DNA of 64,000 bases from Parasponia andersonii (Eukaryota > Streptophyta > Magnoliopsida > Rosales > Cannabaceae). The position numbers and the translations under genes were made by a program. This document shows positions 10,232-23,800 of this stretch, in pieces. The notes under the pieces were generated by a model, which saw only the letters and a list, made by a program, of their open reading frames with translations, did not search any database and was not told the origin of the DNA. Position 1 is the stretch's first letter. Every line of letters begins with the position of its first letter. The stretch is from positions 118,127 to 182,126 of the forward strand of contig JXTB01000092.1 in NCBI GenBank assembly GCA_002914805.1, given 5' to 3'.

Positions 10232-12927
10232 ATGAGATTGAGAGATCATACTCATAGCTATAGCCATAGCCATAGCCATAGCCATAGCCATAGTAGTAGT
10301 ACTGGTAATCTTATGACTGTAAGGGATGCTGTAGCAGCATACACCAGGAAAAAGAAAACTATCAAGGCTACTTTCCTTGCCTGTCTCATTGAATTTTCTC
10401 TTCCCAAAAAGACTCAAGGCACTGGTCAGTCACTCAAACTCACTCTCAACTCATTTTTTTTTTTTTTTCTTTTTTTTCTTTTTCTTTCCACCCCCCACTC
10501 CCCCAAATTAATAATAAAAGCTTCAACTTTTTGTCATTGGTTTTGAGGTGATAAAAGATTGCATCTTTCTGTTGTGGTTGGTGTAGATTATGTGGTTACA
10601 GTTAGAATTGTGGACGAGTTACTGGCTGAGTTATCTGTTAACATGTTCGCTGACAAGGAGGACCATCTCCCTCGCCTCCACTCTTATAAAGACTTGATAC
10701 TGCTCAACGATGTCATGGTAGGTACTAAGGTACTAGTTCATTCTTTCTTTCTTTCTTTCTTTCTTATTCACTTACTTTCCCCTGTCCTTGCTTCATTACT
10801 ACTAATTACTTTTTTGCAGATTAAACATTATGATAGTCAAGTTTGTGGTGTTTTCTACAGTAATTCTTCCTCTTTTGCTCTCTTTGATGTTAAAACTAAC
10901 ACCAATATTCCTTATCAAACTTCTCCCCGATTCCATCTCCATGATCTTGACATCCCTTCCATTCAACGTATCAGGACTTTCACTACTCAATATCAAGTTT
11001 CTGCTGGTACTACTAAACTCTTCTCATCTCTTTTCTTTTTTCAAGTATTTGTTTTAGTTACTGCAAAATGAAAAACTTTTTATCTTACCAAGCTCAACCA
11101 TCTCTCTTTCTGCCTTTTCTAGATATAAATCATTATCGTATTTCTCTCAAAGATCTCGGAACTAAGATGTTCTTTGATCTTGTATGCCAGGTGATGATTA
11201 TCTCACACTGATTCTTTCATTTCTTTATTCTTGTCAAACTTGTTGAGTTGCCAAAAACTTTTCTTTTTAATTTTTTTGGTGCGATAAAAAGGTTTTATAT
11301 GTCCAAAGAGTTTGGGACGGCGGGTGTATGCTTTATATTTGGGACGGAAAGGATGCGCCTCCATTACACGTTCAGAGGAGGTATAACATTAATTACTTAT
11401 CGATTTTATGGCTTCCAAAATCTATTTTTGTCATTGCAAACTTCCTTATTTTATGAACTTGTTCTTTGAGGATGAGTTAGCAATGAGCTTAGTGCAAACA
11501 AATAATGTTTGTTTGTTTATTATTAGTCTTGAGGATGAAGAGGACGATCCGCTACCATTGGAGGTTGAGCCAACAACGCTTAATATGCATATCCTCCGTA
11601 AATTTCCTTGCGTTGGAACCGTGTTGAGAGTTATGGCTCATGTAGATATGAGCGTGCACTTTCCACAAATGGGCCAATGGGTGAAGATTCGCAACATGAA
11701 ATGTGATCAACTGGAATCTGGCTTATGGCTTGGTCATTTGCTTCCTACCACTAAGCTTAGGTTCCTCCCTGACAATGAGCCAACGGTCATAGAATGTAAA
11801 AGGTAATAAATATCTTTTCAATCTCACCAAAATATTCCACTTGTTGATATGTTTTAGTTAGTTGTCGCATCGTACATATTAGTTTCAATTTTGATTCATC
11901 AGGGCGCTGGATGAGCGTGGATTGGGTACAGAAGGTCGTTTGCCGTTATGGAGTAATCCTCTCTCTGGTTTAACGGGTAGTCTATGCCTAAAACATTATA
12001 TAATTAACATCCTTGTTTTAGGGCTGGGACATTCATCTATTCTTTTAGACTTGTGTTAGCAAAAAGTGTCAAACATCATATTCATACACATAAGCTGCTT
12101 ATGGATGTTTGTTCTTTGTTTTTTCAGTGGTTGATTCCACAGGTTTTTCGTTTGCAACATTGTTGGATCTCATCACACTCACCGAGGTCTCACAAGTGAT
12201 TTCTTTCTTCTTTTCTGTTACTTTATCCTGAATATGCATTGTTACTCTGTTAGACATTAAAGCAAGAATTGCTTGATATGTTCTCCCCTTAAAGATTGGT
12301 ACACCTGTCCTCCACACTTTTGATATCTTCAAAATCTATGCAAATAGTTTGGCTTTCAGAGGAATGAACATACATTTGTGGTTCTACTAAAGGTTTTAAT
12401 CAAATGGTTGTCTTTGTTTATGTGATAGGCTTAAGAAGTTTAATCCATTGTCTGGTATGAACTTGTGAATGTTTTTTTTAGGCTGAAACTATCGTGAGGT
12501 GTGTTGTTCGAATCGTAGCAATTTGCCCTTCGGATGTAGAGGGATTACGCCTTGAGAATGGAGATTATAGGATAATGCTGACACTGGAAGATCCAACAGC
12601 AAGAATCCATGCCTTATTAGATAGCCATCATGGGGTAAAATTCCAAATAATTTATCATACAAAGCTGTGTTGGTAAACTTTAGCATTTGAACTTGGGGAT
12701 TTTTCTTTCTATTAATATTTTGCAACTTTTCTTCTGATCATTGTTAACGCGTGCAGGATGTTTTCTTTGAGAATTTTACCTCTGCCTCTGATGCTTCCAA
12801 AAGAATGACGATGAACGTATTGCTAGGCTCCGAAGGAAAGGACAGGAATCCACCTTGGATTGAATGCTGTATAAGGTCCAATGCTAATAGAATTTATTAC
12901 ATTTGCCGAACAAGGCTTGTGGCATAG
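10232..12927 (+). CDS. POT1: Protection of telomeres protein 1 (POT1)
   Basis: Ten exons (10232-10424, 10587-10717, 10820-11006, 11123-11190, 11292-11380, 11527-11802, 11903-11976, 12128-12186, 12482-12634, 12757-12927) give 466 residues, the usual plant POT1 length. OB-fold 1 is recognisable from VRDAVAAYTRKK, LIEFSLPKKTQGTDY and VRIVDE; the second from LVCQVLYVQRVWDG and DAPPLHV. The C-terminus carries the conserved NPPWIECCI block and ends in a typical RTRLVA. POT1 proteins bind single-stranded telomeric DNA, or telomerase in some plants, and guard chromosome ends. The chosen start gives an odd His-Ser run from a hexamer microsatellite; an ATG at MTVRDAV just downstream would remove it and still keep the OB fold. 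Converges with the 5'-nucleotidase gene 340 bp away. Confidence 0.92.
10254..10293 (+). repeat. Hexamer microsatellite (CATAGC)n at the POT1 N-terminus
   Basis: About six units of CATAGC/CATAGT lie in frame after the first ATG of POT1 and would encode alternating His-Ser. If translation starts at this ATG, the length of the N-terminus will vary between alleles. Confidence 0.8.
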
Positions 12928-13267
12928 TTGCAGTGGAGGGAGTTCCTATACCTTTTGTTTTGGCCGTCCTTTTTTGAGCACATAGTAGTTAGTCTTTTCG
13001 TGGGGCTTTTGTGATGTGTTAATATGATCGTTCCCCTCAAAACGAGGTTTTGTATATTTTACTAGTTCACTACTTTGTTAACAACACATGGTACGGCTGA
13101 CACGTGTTATCTAAGGAAGAAAAATCATTTCATTACAAAAAATGATGCTTTATTACGTGTCTGTCTTACTCCAATTATCAGCGATTGACCACAAGTTTAT
13201 TATGAAATTATGGAACAGTTGCAAACACTGCAACAACAGAATTTAACTTAATATTACAACTGTGGTT
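12928..13267. other. Convergent 3' ends of POT1 and the 5'-nucleotidase
   Basis: Only 340 bp separate the two stop codons, so both 3' untranslated regions share this stretch and may overlap. Nothing else seen. Confidence 0.6.
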
Positions 13268-16200
13268 TTATTGGTTGTTCTCGACAGCGGCAGACCCGTT
13301 AAACTTGGAATGGTTATATGAATCGTGAGCAAGTGTCTGCAATGGTAAAAGCATAAGCAAGAGTCAGTTTTAAGAAAAGTGATATTCTAATCGTGAAAAG
13401 ACGAATAATGGAGTTATGATACTCCCATCATCCCCTAGTACCTGTTCTTGTGAGCGGAAATACATAAATGGTGTATAATGCAAGAAATTTGACACTCTGG
13501 AGGTGTATATATCTGCATACCTGCAAAGTTGAGAAAGGAAAATTAAAAGACAATTTCAATTGCAAGATTCAAGATACCGTTTTGAAACAATATGAAGTCA
13601 CCACATAGTACATACTTCTCAATCTGTCTCATCAAATGGCTTTTGTCCCACAAACCTGCGCGTGAAAGAAAGCCCCACCTAACATAGGACAGAAGGGAGT
13701 TGAACTTAACCCCTAGATGATACTAGTTGTAGAAATGCAAAGATAATATGTTTCATGTCACAACTTCATCTTACCTCTTGCTGAAGAGCTCTCCATCTGC
13801 TTCTAGCATTGTAGCAATTTTCTCATCTAGTCTTTGCATAACTATAAGTAGCTTTTGCATACATTCAGTAAGCTCCTGATCATCCATGTTTGTGGCAGCA
13901 AGAGTCTGAAAAAAAAAAAAAGGCAATATTAAAAGCAATAGATTAGTTTTATAGTGTTTTTTTGCATTCTTCGAGTCTTTTCAACTCCAAGGCCCACAGT
14001 TGTGGATGAAACCTTACTTGAGCAGGACGGCCCTTAGTCCGCCTTTGCAAAGCAAGTCGAAGTTGGTTAAAAAGATCTCCTACGACTTCCTTCTGATTTA
14101 TAAGCTCAATCAATGATGCTCTATGAGCTCGGCTACGAATCAGGGCTCGATACTGCACTTTCATAAACAAACGAAAAGCTTTTCATCATTGACTAGTCAA
14201 GATAAGCAGAGGCCTTAGGAAGCCCTAGAGAAAATAAACTAGTACACACTAAATCCATAGCTGCAAGTGAATCTTAATTACTACCGATATCCTGATTCCT
14301 AGAAATATTTCAGTTCCATTGCTCCCTTCCACGCTTTGCTATCCAATGGATGTAAAGGGGAAACTATATACACTGACCTCTTCTTCTAGCTCTCGACAAA
14401 TCAATGCTGTTCTCCATCGCAGATGGACTTTGGATTGACTTACGTCTGTATATATATGATCACCCACATACAATATTTCATCTCCATGGATGTTCAGGGA
14501 ATTCTCAACCATCTGAGCGCTACCCCCCGAGTATAAGCCCCCTGAAGAACAGAAGTGAGTGAATGGTTTGAGTATCATCTATCATAATGAGCACAGGTAT
14601 TAGAATCAAAATCACCTGTTTGAGCCTTGAAACATGGACGCATAAGACCCTCTCCTGTCACCACCTCATACATTGGGTGTGACATTTGGAAAAACTCTGG
14701 CTTCCTGGCTGAGACTATCACCTGCTTATAAACAAATAAAACAAAAATAGTGACTCAGTATTGTTCATACTCGGTCAGCTCCAGGATTGATTAGATTTTC
14801 AGGCTAAGGAAGGCCGTTCCAAGATTCTTGCACCATGTGCACAAAACTTCACCAACAGACTTAAAAGCGTAAGAATACTTCTAAAACCCATGCAAACTTC
14901 TATACATGGCAGAGACCACAGAAAAAAAAAAAAGTACTGAAGTTTGGCAGGAAATAAAGTAGAATGTTCACTCACAATGTCAAAGAGATCCCTCCAACCC
15001 ATATCGTTGGGAAGAAATCTATTAAAAGAATGTTGCATCATTTTATCTGTGTAATGATAATCCGAGTTGGTAATGAGCAGAAGTTTTTTACCAGCCTGAT
15101 GAATGAAAGAGTCGTCTAACTAAGAATTTATTTCACATTCTATACAAAGGGAAAAAAAAAAAAAAAAAGGTGATAGCAGACCTCCTTTTGATCTAAAAGT
15201 GCTAAAGGTAGTTCTGGATCAGGCTCTACAAACAGCTCGGGTTTGGACATTATCTCACTCTGTAAGAATGCTATAATCAGTTAAGATGAATCAAATGAAG
15301 ACAATTATATATACGTAATTTTAAAAGTATCATTACCTTGAGCTGACCCTCTACATGTGCCCTGAAGAGAGCTTTTCCAACAGCCTGGAAACCATGTTGG
15401 GAGTTAAAAGGAGCATAAATAACCAATATTACTAGTCCATAAAAACTTTTCATAGCATATTGCCTTATAAAGCCCTTTATAGTCAAGTGGACCAAGTTCT
15501 CCTGTTATAGTTCCATCATCTAATCTGTCAACCATCTGCAAGAAACCATATAACATGACTTAGGTCAATACGTTTTTCCTTCGAAAAGGCGAAAGAAAAC
15601 ACGCATAAAGAACCAAAAATCATCATCCATGTGAAATGGAAAAGACATTAAATATAAAATAGAGTGTCAAAGCAACTTGTGTACAGTGAAAGAGGTGTCA
15701 GACTTCATTAAAGTTATATTAATGACAGTAAAATACCTGCATATACGCCACAGCTTCTGAGACAGAAAAGAGTGTGTTGAGAAACTCCCATCGACTCTCC
15801 TTCCGGAGATCCACTAATTCCCTCCCATAAATCTCACTTCGATGCAGAAAAAGTTTAAGTTCAATCTAAAAGGATCTGGGTTTTTTTTTTTCATTTTATT
15901 TTTATTTTTTCCACAAATGATATACCAAGATACACAAAATTAAAAGTCTATGGACGCATATAATAGGTTGAAAGGGTACTAGAACTGATCTATTTGAAGG
16001 ATGGAATGCACTAATAGCATCAGACAGTAAACCCAAGAATATTGCATAGAAGAAGTAAAAGATGTTTATTATGCAACATCCACTTAGCGGTTACTAAATT
16101 TCTTTCAGCAGATTGAATGTCTGTTTTTCATATGGTCTCTTAGATTACAACACCATAGCGCAAACAAATAAGTAGCAAGGTCCTCCATATGATAACAGGG

Positions 16201-17485
16201 ACCAGAATATACCCTACAGCTCGAGTAGATAACATTTTGGTGCCATGCATAGCCCTTTTTATGTAACCAAATCGATCGGCCTTAACCAAGTTGCCTTTCT
16301 CCTTGTCAATTACAAGGCCTCTAATAACCTATAGGAAAAGATGGAAGAAAGCATTTAAGATAACAGAGAAGAGAGTAAATAAATGTATAATCTGAATCTT
16401 AAACAAACAAAGGGTGGTAGCAACTACCAACCAAGTCAGGGTCAAAGGCAAGTCCATCAACAGGGAAACCCACTTTCCTCAGATTGTCCATACAGTAATC
16501 ATAAGCCCTTCCTTCCCAAGCCTGCAAAGAAAGGGAATCCATGTAAGACAATGACGCCCTCGTCTTCATCATCATCAGTCATCTAAACATTAATACACAC
16601 ACACGAAGGTAAAGAGAAAAGAATGGACATGGTGCTATAGGGGAGAAAGAGTCATAGAAGACTCCTGCAGCATTGTGTAGAGAATTACCATGACATTGTA
16701 ATGCATCAAAGTATAGTCCATATCATATCCAATGGCACTAATTGATCGGAGATTCAATGTGCGACTGCAAAATATACCACGAGGGGAGTATCTTGAGGAA
16801 GAAGGATTCTGCATTGAGAAATGAAATGAAATGAAATGATATTTATTTAAAAGAAAAAGAAAAGAAAGGAAATGAAGTTGGGTAGAGCAGTAGAGCACCG
16901 GGATACCGAGGTGTTTAAGCAAATTCTCAGCTTCTTCAGCCTCCATCCAGGCTACTTCTTCTATAGGACCTTCTAAGGTCGATTGACCATCTATGGCTAC
17001 TATACAAATTCATTCTCAGATTGTTGTTTGAGTTGAGACATAACATAGGATAGAAGCAAAATGCAATGATATGATATGATAAAGAAGGAAGGAAAAGAAA
17101 AGAAAAGAAAAGAAAAGAAAAGAATGAATGAGTGGAGTAGTAAGAGGAGGAGTAGTAGTAGTAGTAGGTCACCTAAGGATTGAAGATGATCCAAGTTGAG
17201 GTTCAAATCTCCTTTTGTGCTCTCTCCCAAGTAATCAAAATCACTCCCACTGGACGAAGTCACTGAAAACACATCACCTCCAACTGGGGTCTTGGTGCAG
17301 CCGCAAATCATGCTACAACTTGGAGGAGGAGGTCGGGCGGCGCCAAACGAAATAAAAGACTTGTTATGGGAAATGGGTGCTGGTACTACCGTTACCGGCT
17401 TTCTCAGATACTTGGCGGCGGCGGCGGCCCCCACCTCTGAAACTGAAACTGAAACTGAAACTGAAACTGAAACTGAAACATACAT
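13268..17485 (-). CDS. HAD-superfamily 5'-nucleotidase (subfamily IG, NT5C2-like), probably organellar
   Basis: Seventeen exons, 5' to 3': 17173-17485, 16899-16990, 16689-16808, 16432-16521, 16213-16328, 15737-15836, 15464-15535, 15337-15384, 15182-15259, 14976-15095, 14616-14721, 14378-14541, 14018-14152, 13775-13905, 13616-13678, 13442-13520, 13268-13336; 631 residues. All HAD motifs are present: I, GYDMDYTLMHY (near 163); II, LLLITNSDYHYTD; III, the Lys of VSARKPEFF; IV, YVGDHIYTDVSQSK. The family (Arabidopsis At2g23890 type) resembles cytosolic purine 5'-nucleotidase, which dephosphorylates IMP and GMP; the plant substrate is less certain. The first 100 residues are Ser/Val/Ala-rich with few acids, like a plastid or mitochondrial transit peptide. 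They include a VSVSVS tract from a microsatellite. The intron 15385-15463 begins with GC rather than GT. The first ATG of the transit-like segment was chosen as start. Confidence 0.9.
17439..17479 (-). repeat. Hexamer microsatellite (GAAACT)n coding for Val-Ser repeats
   Basis: About six perfect units just after the start codon of the 5'-nucleotidase encode the VSVSVS run in its putative transit peptide. As a 6-bp unit it changes length without breaking the frame. Confidence 0.85.
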
Positions 17486-20400
17486 CTTTGATTCGCTTTG
17501 CTTTGCTTGCTTCAAACTTGAAACTTGGCTTCTGAAGCCGGAGCCAGGGAGAGATATAGAGACAAAGAAAGAGAGAGAGAGAGAAATATCTAATGTTAGA
17601 GTGGGAGAAGTCTCTGCCTCCCTTCGAAAGCGAAAGACTTGAGACAATGACACACACAAGCACAAGGCAACACAACTCGGTCTCGGTGGATTATGTTGTT
17701 GTTGTTGTTTTTTTTTTTTTTTTTTTTGTTGTTGTTTGGGTTCGCAAAAACTCGAGTTGGGCTTTGGTTTGGCTCCAAAGTCCAATAAGCCAAGGCCCTT
17801 TTTACTTCTACAGCTCCCATCTTCTCTTTCTCCTCTAGAGTTTGGTTGACACGCTTGACCAAATCCAACTCTGATCTACTACTACTCTAATACATTACGT
17901 AGTATATGTACGTTATAGTTTTCTGTATTTGGATCATATGTCACGTGTTTTCGGATTAAGCACCATAACCAACCAAATAAGAAAAGAGACGAGTTCAAGT
18001 AGCAGGAGTAATTTGGGCCCAAATGTAACTACCTTTTTATTATTCATTTTTTATTCTGATTAGTCATAGAAATTATCACAGCTTAAATTTAGACTAATTA
18101 GTAACCATGTCCACCTTGTACACCTTCAGTGTTGATGTTTATTAATGTTCCAATCCCCTCTCCTTATTCAAATAGTCCTACAAGAGTCATCTTCAAAGAA
18201 AGTGAAAAGAAACTCAACTGGATACAAGATATTATTCATTATTTATTTTGTTTTTCACTTTCTTGTTTAATTAGTTAGTGTGGACGTGGCAGGCGGAAGA
18301 AACTTATTTTGTTGCGTTGGGGTTGGGGATCAGAATATATAAAAGGCTTTTGCATAAATTTGCAAGAGTGCATTGCATGACAACTACTTATACTAAAGAA
18401 CACTGTTGAGGCAACCTACCCAATTCTTTTACAAAGCATACTACTATTATACTACTGCATGCATGCTACCATACCAGTTGGCTTCTTTTTTCTTTCCATA
18501 ATTTAATCTCCCTCAAAAAGAATATATATATACACACATTTGATATTAGAACCCTTAAACCTCTGCTTTGGACATGGAATGTGGTTAAAATAGGCTACTG
18601 AACATGATATATATGTATATAATCAAGAAGATGGATCCCTTTTCCCCAATATCTTCCAGAAATTATCAGAGGCCAATCCATGGTACAAAATGCTAGAAGC
18701 AAGAAACTGCTTGTCAATGCAGCACTTAAACGTTTACCTTGGCTTCACTAGTGTCCTCTGGCTTCTTTCAGTATGCATAATACTTTATTCAGCAAGTTCA
18801 AATATCTCTCACTCTCTCTCTCTCTCTATATATATATATATGACACTAATTTAGCAGGTACATTAATATCATTTTGGCCAATAAAATTTTATCATACATA
18901 TATTTTTTATAATAAAAATATAAAAAATATGAGAAAGAAATAATATTAATGATTAATAACATTTTGGTCAACAAAATTTTATCATACATATATTTTTATA
19001 ATTAAAAAAAATATTAATAATGTATATCTTTTTACTATTTTATTATAATTATTGAATTATCATTAAATAATAACCTAACAACTAAAAAAAATATTTAGGC
19101 ACAGATAAAAAAAAATTAACAAACGTGTATATGTATATATACTCGCACTCACACACATCGCTGTAAGGGGCTTTCTAATTTATCAAATCTTTACCCTATG
19201 CAGAAGTTGATCCCCAATAAGATAACGCTATTCGCTAGCATTGAACTAGATTGAAATGGAGTTGTTGGGTTTTTACGCTTAAAATATTCAGTTAATTAAT
19301 ATTTATAAGACACATGCACATATGGCACCTTATGATTGGGAAATGGAGAATCTGCATGCCTAGCACATAGAACCAAACTAAGCTCACGATCCATAATTTT
19401 GCTGCCATCATTGCTTGCGACATCGATCATACATATATACTTGCTCGTGAAAATGTTTCCACAGATATATTTATACTTTTCTCATAGCGCACTTGTCCCC
19501 ATATTTATTGTACACCTCTTTCCCGCACACGCTAAACAATCGCAGAATATTGGTAAGGACATATATAACGTCATATATGTAAATATACGTTTTGTCCACA
19601 ATCACTCTCAATATTTCATATATCTATATATATAAAAATATATAGCAGCAAAACCCAACTTGTGATAATATGGTTGATGCTTGTATAGACGTATATAATT
19701 CCTTGCTTACAAAACAAGCAGATTCTAGTGGGAATGGCGGACATAAAATATATGTCCTAAAGGTGGAGATGTTGATTAAGGGATAGATATATGATATATG
19801 ACATAAGGAAGCGACTAAAAGAATGTCAAAAAAATTATGAGAGGGTAGATGAGTAATAGTAGAGGTCTATAGTCTACATTACGTTGATCCACGTATAATC
19901 CACTAGTACATGACAACTAAAATGACGAAACCTCTTTCTAATCTAATCCTAAACAAATACAATACTTGAATGTTTCTATAGTTTAAACTCAAAAGTTATA
20001 TGTTGGGGAAGAGATGATTGACAACTGACCGCTAGTGACCCCAAAATTGTAATTATTAGCTTTAAACAAATATTGAAAGTTTGGCAAAGGTGGTAAACTT
20101 GATTCCTGAGCTTTCTTCTTCCTCCTCCTCTTCATGTTTTTACTTTACTTTTCACTTTTTTTTGAGTTATTATTAGCTGGCCACTTGTTCAATGTTATTT
20201 CGTGAAGGCCCGCTAAATCACATTCTAGTGCTGAGTTTGTAAAGTTTCTGTTCTCATAAATTTTTTTTTNTGAAACTATGGGAGAGCAATGAGGTAGATG
20301 AAACTTTATGAACGATTCTCTAAATTATTTTTCTATTTGAGAATGGTACAACTTTTTGCAACGTTTTATACCTTCCCATGATAAGACAAAATGCAACTCA

Positions 20401-20894
20401 ATTGCACTTTTGGTCTCTCTCTTTCTTTATGCTTCTTTGTGCGTTCATGCCTGTTCAAGTGAGGATTCTTTTTACTTGATATTCATTTTAGTTGCTATGC
20501 TACATGATATTAAATTATTTAAGTTATTGAGCTTTATCAATCATTGAAATCTCCTTTGTTCCACAAATTTTCCTCTGGCATGTATGTATGTTCATCAGTC
20601 GTAATATATATATATATATATATATGGTTTTTGTACACTTAAATATTTACATGTACTTTAGTTTACTATTGGTTTCCATGCTCATACGCCTCAATTATTG
20701 GTTTTGAATGATTTGAATTCTTATTTAAAGGAACAGTTCAAGCTTGTTGATTGGTGATTGTAATATTATATACTTTTATAGCAGTACTATAAGGTTGCTA
20801 ATTCAACCAAGAAATGTGTCTCATGTAGCTTTGATCCAAGTTCTCTAAGAAGGTTTTCAACTATAGCATAATAAAAAATATTGACGCAAGCAAC
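17486..20894. other. Spacer between the 5'-nucleotidase and the ABCB transporter (both promoters)
   Basis: The two genes diverge here. A T-rich run (17708-17736) and short repeats lie in the nucleotidase leader. A good TATA-like ATATATAAAAGG at about 18335 has no recognisable coding sequence after it. Direct repeats about 90 bp apart (from about 18862 and 18950) look like a diverged piece of the MITE family at 35414. A single N marks a draft base at 20270. No gene seen. Confidence 0.6.
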
Positions 20895-23800
20895 ATGGCT
20901 GAGGAGAAAAGTTCGGATGGAGACGTGAAGACAGATCAGGAGACTGCATCTAGCTTCCACTCAGCGGTATTAGCTTCTGAAAAAGACGCAGTAAAAAGAA
21001 ACAAGCGAGAAGATACTAGGAGAAGCAAAGATGAAAGCACAAGCACAGTGTCATTTTACAAGCTCTTCTCCTTTGCTGACTCCACAGATTACCTGCTAAT
21101 GCTTGTTGGCTCAATCAGCGCTGTTGGAAATGGGCTCTCTCTGCCGCTTATGACGGTCATCTTTGGAACTCTGGTTGATTCATTTGGAGAATCTGTGAAC
21201 AACAAAGAAGTGCTTCCCAAAGTTTCCAAGGTATGTTCATACCAAATAAACATAATTACTCTTCTTTGTTAGTGCAAACATTGATACCAGTTACTATAGC
21301 AAGATAGATGTATAAGTTTGGCTAGTAATGACTTGATTAATCTTATGTCATCAGGTGTGTCTGAAGTTTGTATACTTGGCCCTGGGGTCTGCTGTTGCCG
21401 CATTTTTACGTAAGTACTAAAGTTCCCTGATTAGAAAATTTTGCAAATGCCACAAAGCAGTAATTTAGTAATTATGGAAAAAAAAAAAAAAAAAACAATT
21501 TTTGCAATATGCCAGAGGTGGCTTGCTGGATGGTTACTGGGGAAAGACAGGCCGCAAGAATAAGAAGTCTATACTTGAGAACAATATTGAGACAAGATAT
21601 TGGCTTTTTTGATATGGAAACTAACACTGGAGAAGTTATTGAGAGGATGTCGGGTGATACTGTGCTTATTCAAGATGCAATGGGAGAGAAGGTATCATGG
21701 CTTAACCCCATTTTTTCTAATCATATGAAGCTGAAGTTAAGATGGTCATTAATACTTTGATTTTGCTATTGCAGGTAGGAAAGTTCATTCAGTTAGTTGC
21801 AACATTCTTTGGAGGCTTTATTATAGCATTCATCAAGGGATGGTTTCTCACCCTTGTCATGCTATCCTCAATTCCTGCTCTTGTTATCTCCGGTGCAGTC
21901 ATGAGCATCACCATAGCAAAGCTGTCGAGCCGTGGTCAAACCGCATATTCACTAGCTGCAACTGTGGTAGAGCAAACAATAGGTTCAATCAGAACTGTAT
22001 GTGTACTTGGCATTAAAGCTCCTTAGCATTCCATCTGTGATTTTTTATGAATAAATGTAACCATGATGGCAACTACTTTCTTAGGTTGCATCTTTCACAG
22101 GGGAGAAGCTAGCAATAGACAGGTACAACAACTCCTTAACAAAAGCTTACAAATCTGGGGTTCAAGAGGGGTTGGCAACTGGAATGGGTATGGGTGTCGT
22201 TCTGTTTATTGTCTTCTGCAGTTATGGTTTGGCTGTTTGGTTCAGTGGAAAAATGATAATCGAGAAAGGATATACCGGAGGAGATGTCATTAACATCATC
22301 TTTGTTGTGCTGACTGGTTCCATGTAAGTTGCACTCTTCATGTTATCTTTCATGATGCATATTCTATATAGTATTTGCTTGTGCTTTACAAGACTGGGAT
22401 ATCTCAGAAACCGAATAGTGATTCATAATGACCGAGAAACTATTAAGATTCTAGCATTTTAGTTGGTTAAGTTTTCAGGTCTCTCGGTCAGGCATCTCCA
22501 TGCTTGTCTGCTTTTGCTACTGGAAGAGCTGCAGCCTATAAGATGTTCGAGGCTATAGACAGGAGGCCACAGATTGATGCTTACGACAATAATGGGAAGA
22601 TATTAGATGATATACATGGAGACATAGATCTAAGGGATGTTTATTTTAGTTATCCTAACAGACCAGATGAACAAATATTTAATGGTTTTTCTCTCTCAAT
22701 ACCAAGTGGAACAACTGCTGCTTTGGTTGGACAAAGTGGCAGTGGTAAATCTACGGTAATCAGTTTGATTGAGAGATTTTATGATCCTCAGTCTGGTGAA
22801 GTTCTGATTGATAGTATTAATCTCAAAGAGTTCCAGCTGAAGTGGATCAGACAGAAAATAGGCCTTGTCAGCCAGGAACCGGTGTTATTTACGTCGAGCA
22901 TTAAAGACAATATTGCCTATGGGAAGTATGGTGCTACAGTTGAAGAAATAAGAGCTGCTGTTGAGCTTGCCAATGCTGCAAAATTTATAGATAAACTGCC
23001 CCAGGTTAGAAGTACATACTATCACTCAAGTTTTGAAGACGTATCTCTAATTTTTCTTCTGATAGAATCTCATTCTAGAGTTCTAGTGAGCATATATATA
23101 TACTTTCAAAGTTTTTGATATGAACAATCAGCTTCTTCAACATTTTTAATTTTTTAAATATGTGAACTTAGGGACTTGACACGATGGTCGGTGAGCATGG
23201 AACTCAGCTATCTGGGGGCCAAAAGCAGAGAGTTGCCATAGCTAGAGCAATTCTTAAAGATCCAAAAATTCTACTTCTAGATGAAGCCACCAGTGCTCTT
23301 GACGCAGAATCTGAGAGAATAGTGCAAGAGGCACTTGACAGAATTATGATCAACCGAACTACCCTCATTGTAGCCCATCGTCTAAGCACAGTAAGAAACG
23401 CTGATACAATTGCTGTTATACACACAGGAAAAATTGTTGAAAAAGGTAAACACAGTCCTTGATTCTTTCCTAATACTATGCTGATTTAAACTCATCCCGA
23501 GTTTTCCAACCCTATTAATTTCAGTAGTTATCAAAGTGTTATATTCAGTTCACTATATAATCGATTTCTTTACATTTTTCATGCAAAAGGCTACCTAAAA
23601 TTTTAATACTCACCTCCATCATTTTACAAGACTATTCGTATTCGTTATAGCTCAACAGTTGAAAGATAGAATGATAGAAAAGTGAGATGTTAAACTACAG
23701 TGAATATAATTTTCACGTAATTAAGAAGCCCAGCCACTAAGTTTCTGTACTACCCACCTTCACCCGTTGCTTCTGTAGCTCTTTGACACATTTGGTCAAA

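Noticed and set aside
10193-10417. Minus-strand frame with a Met-Ala repeat
   Set aside because: Antisense of the POT1 hexamer microsatellite.
18335-18790. Possible non-coding RNA gene after a good TATA box
   Set aside because: No known mature microRNA or convincing long hairpin could be found; left as spacer.
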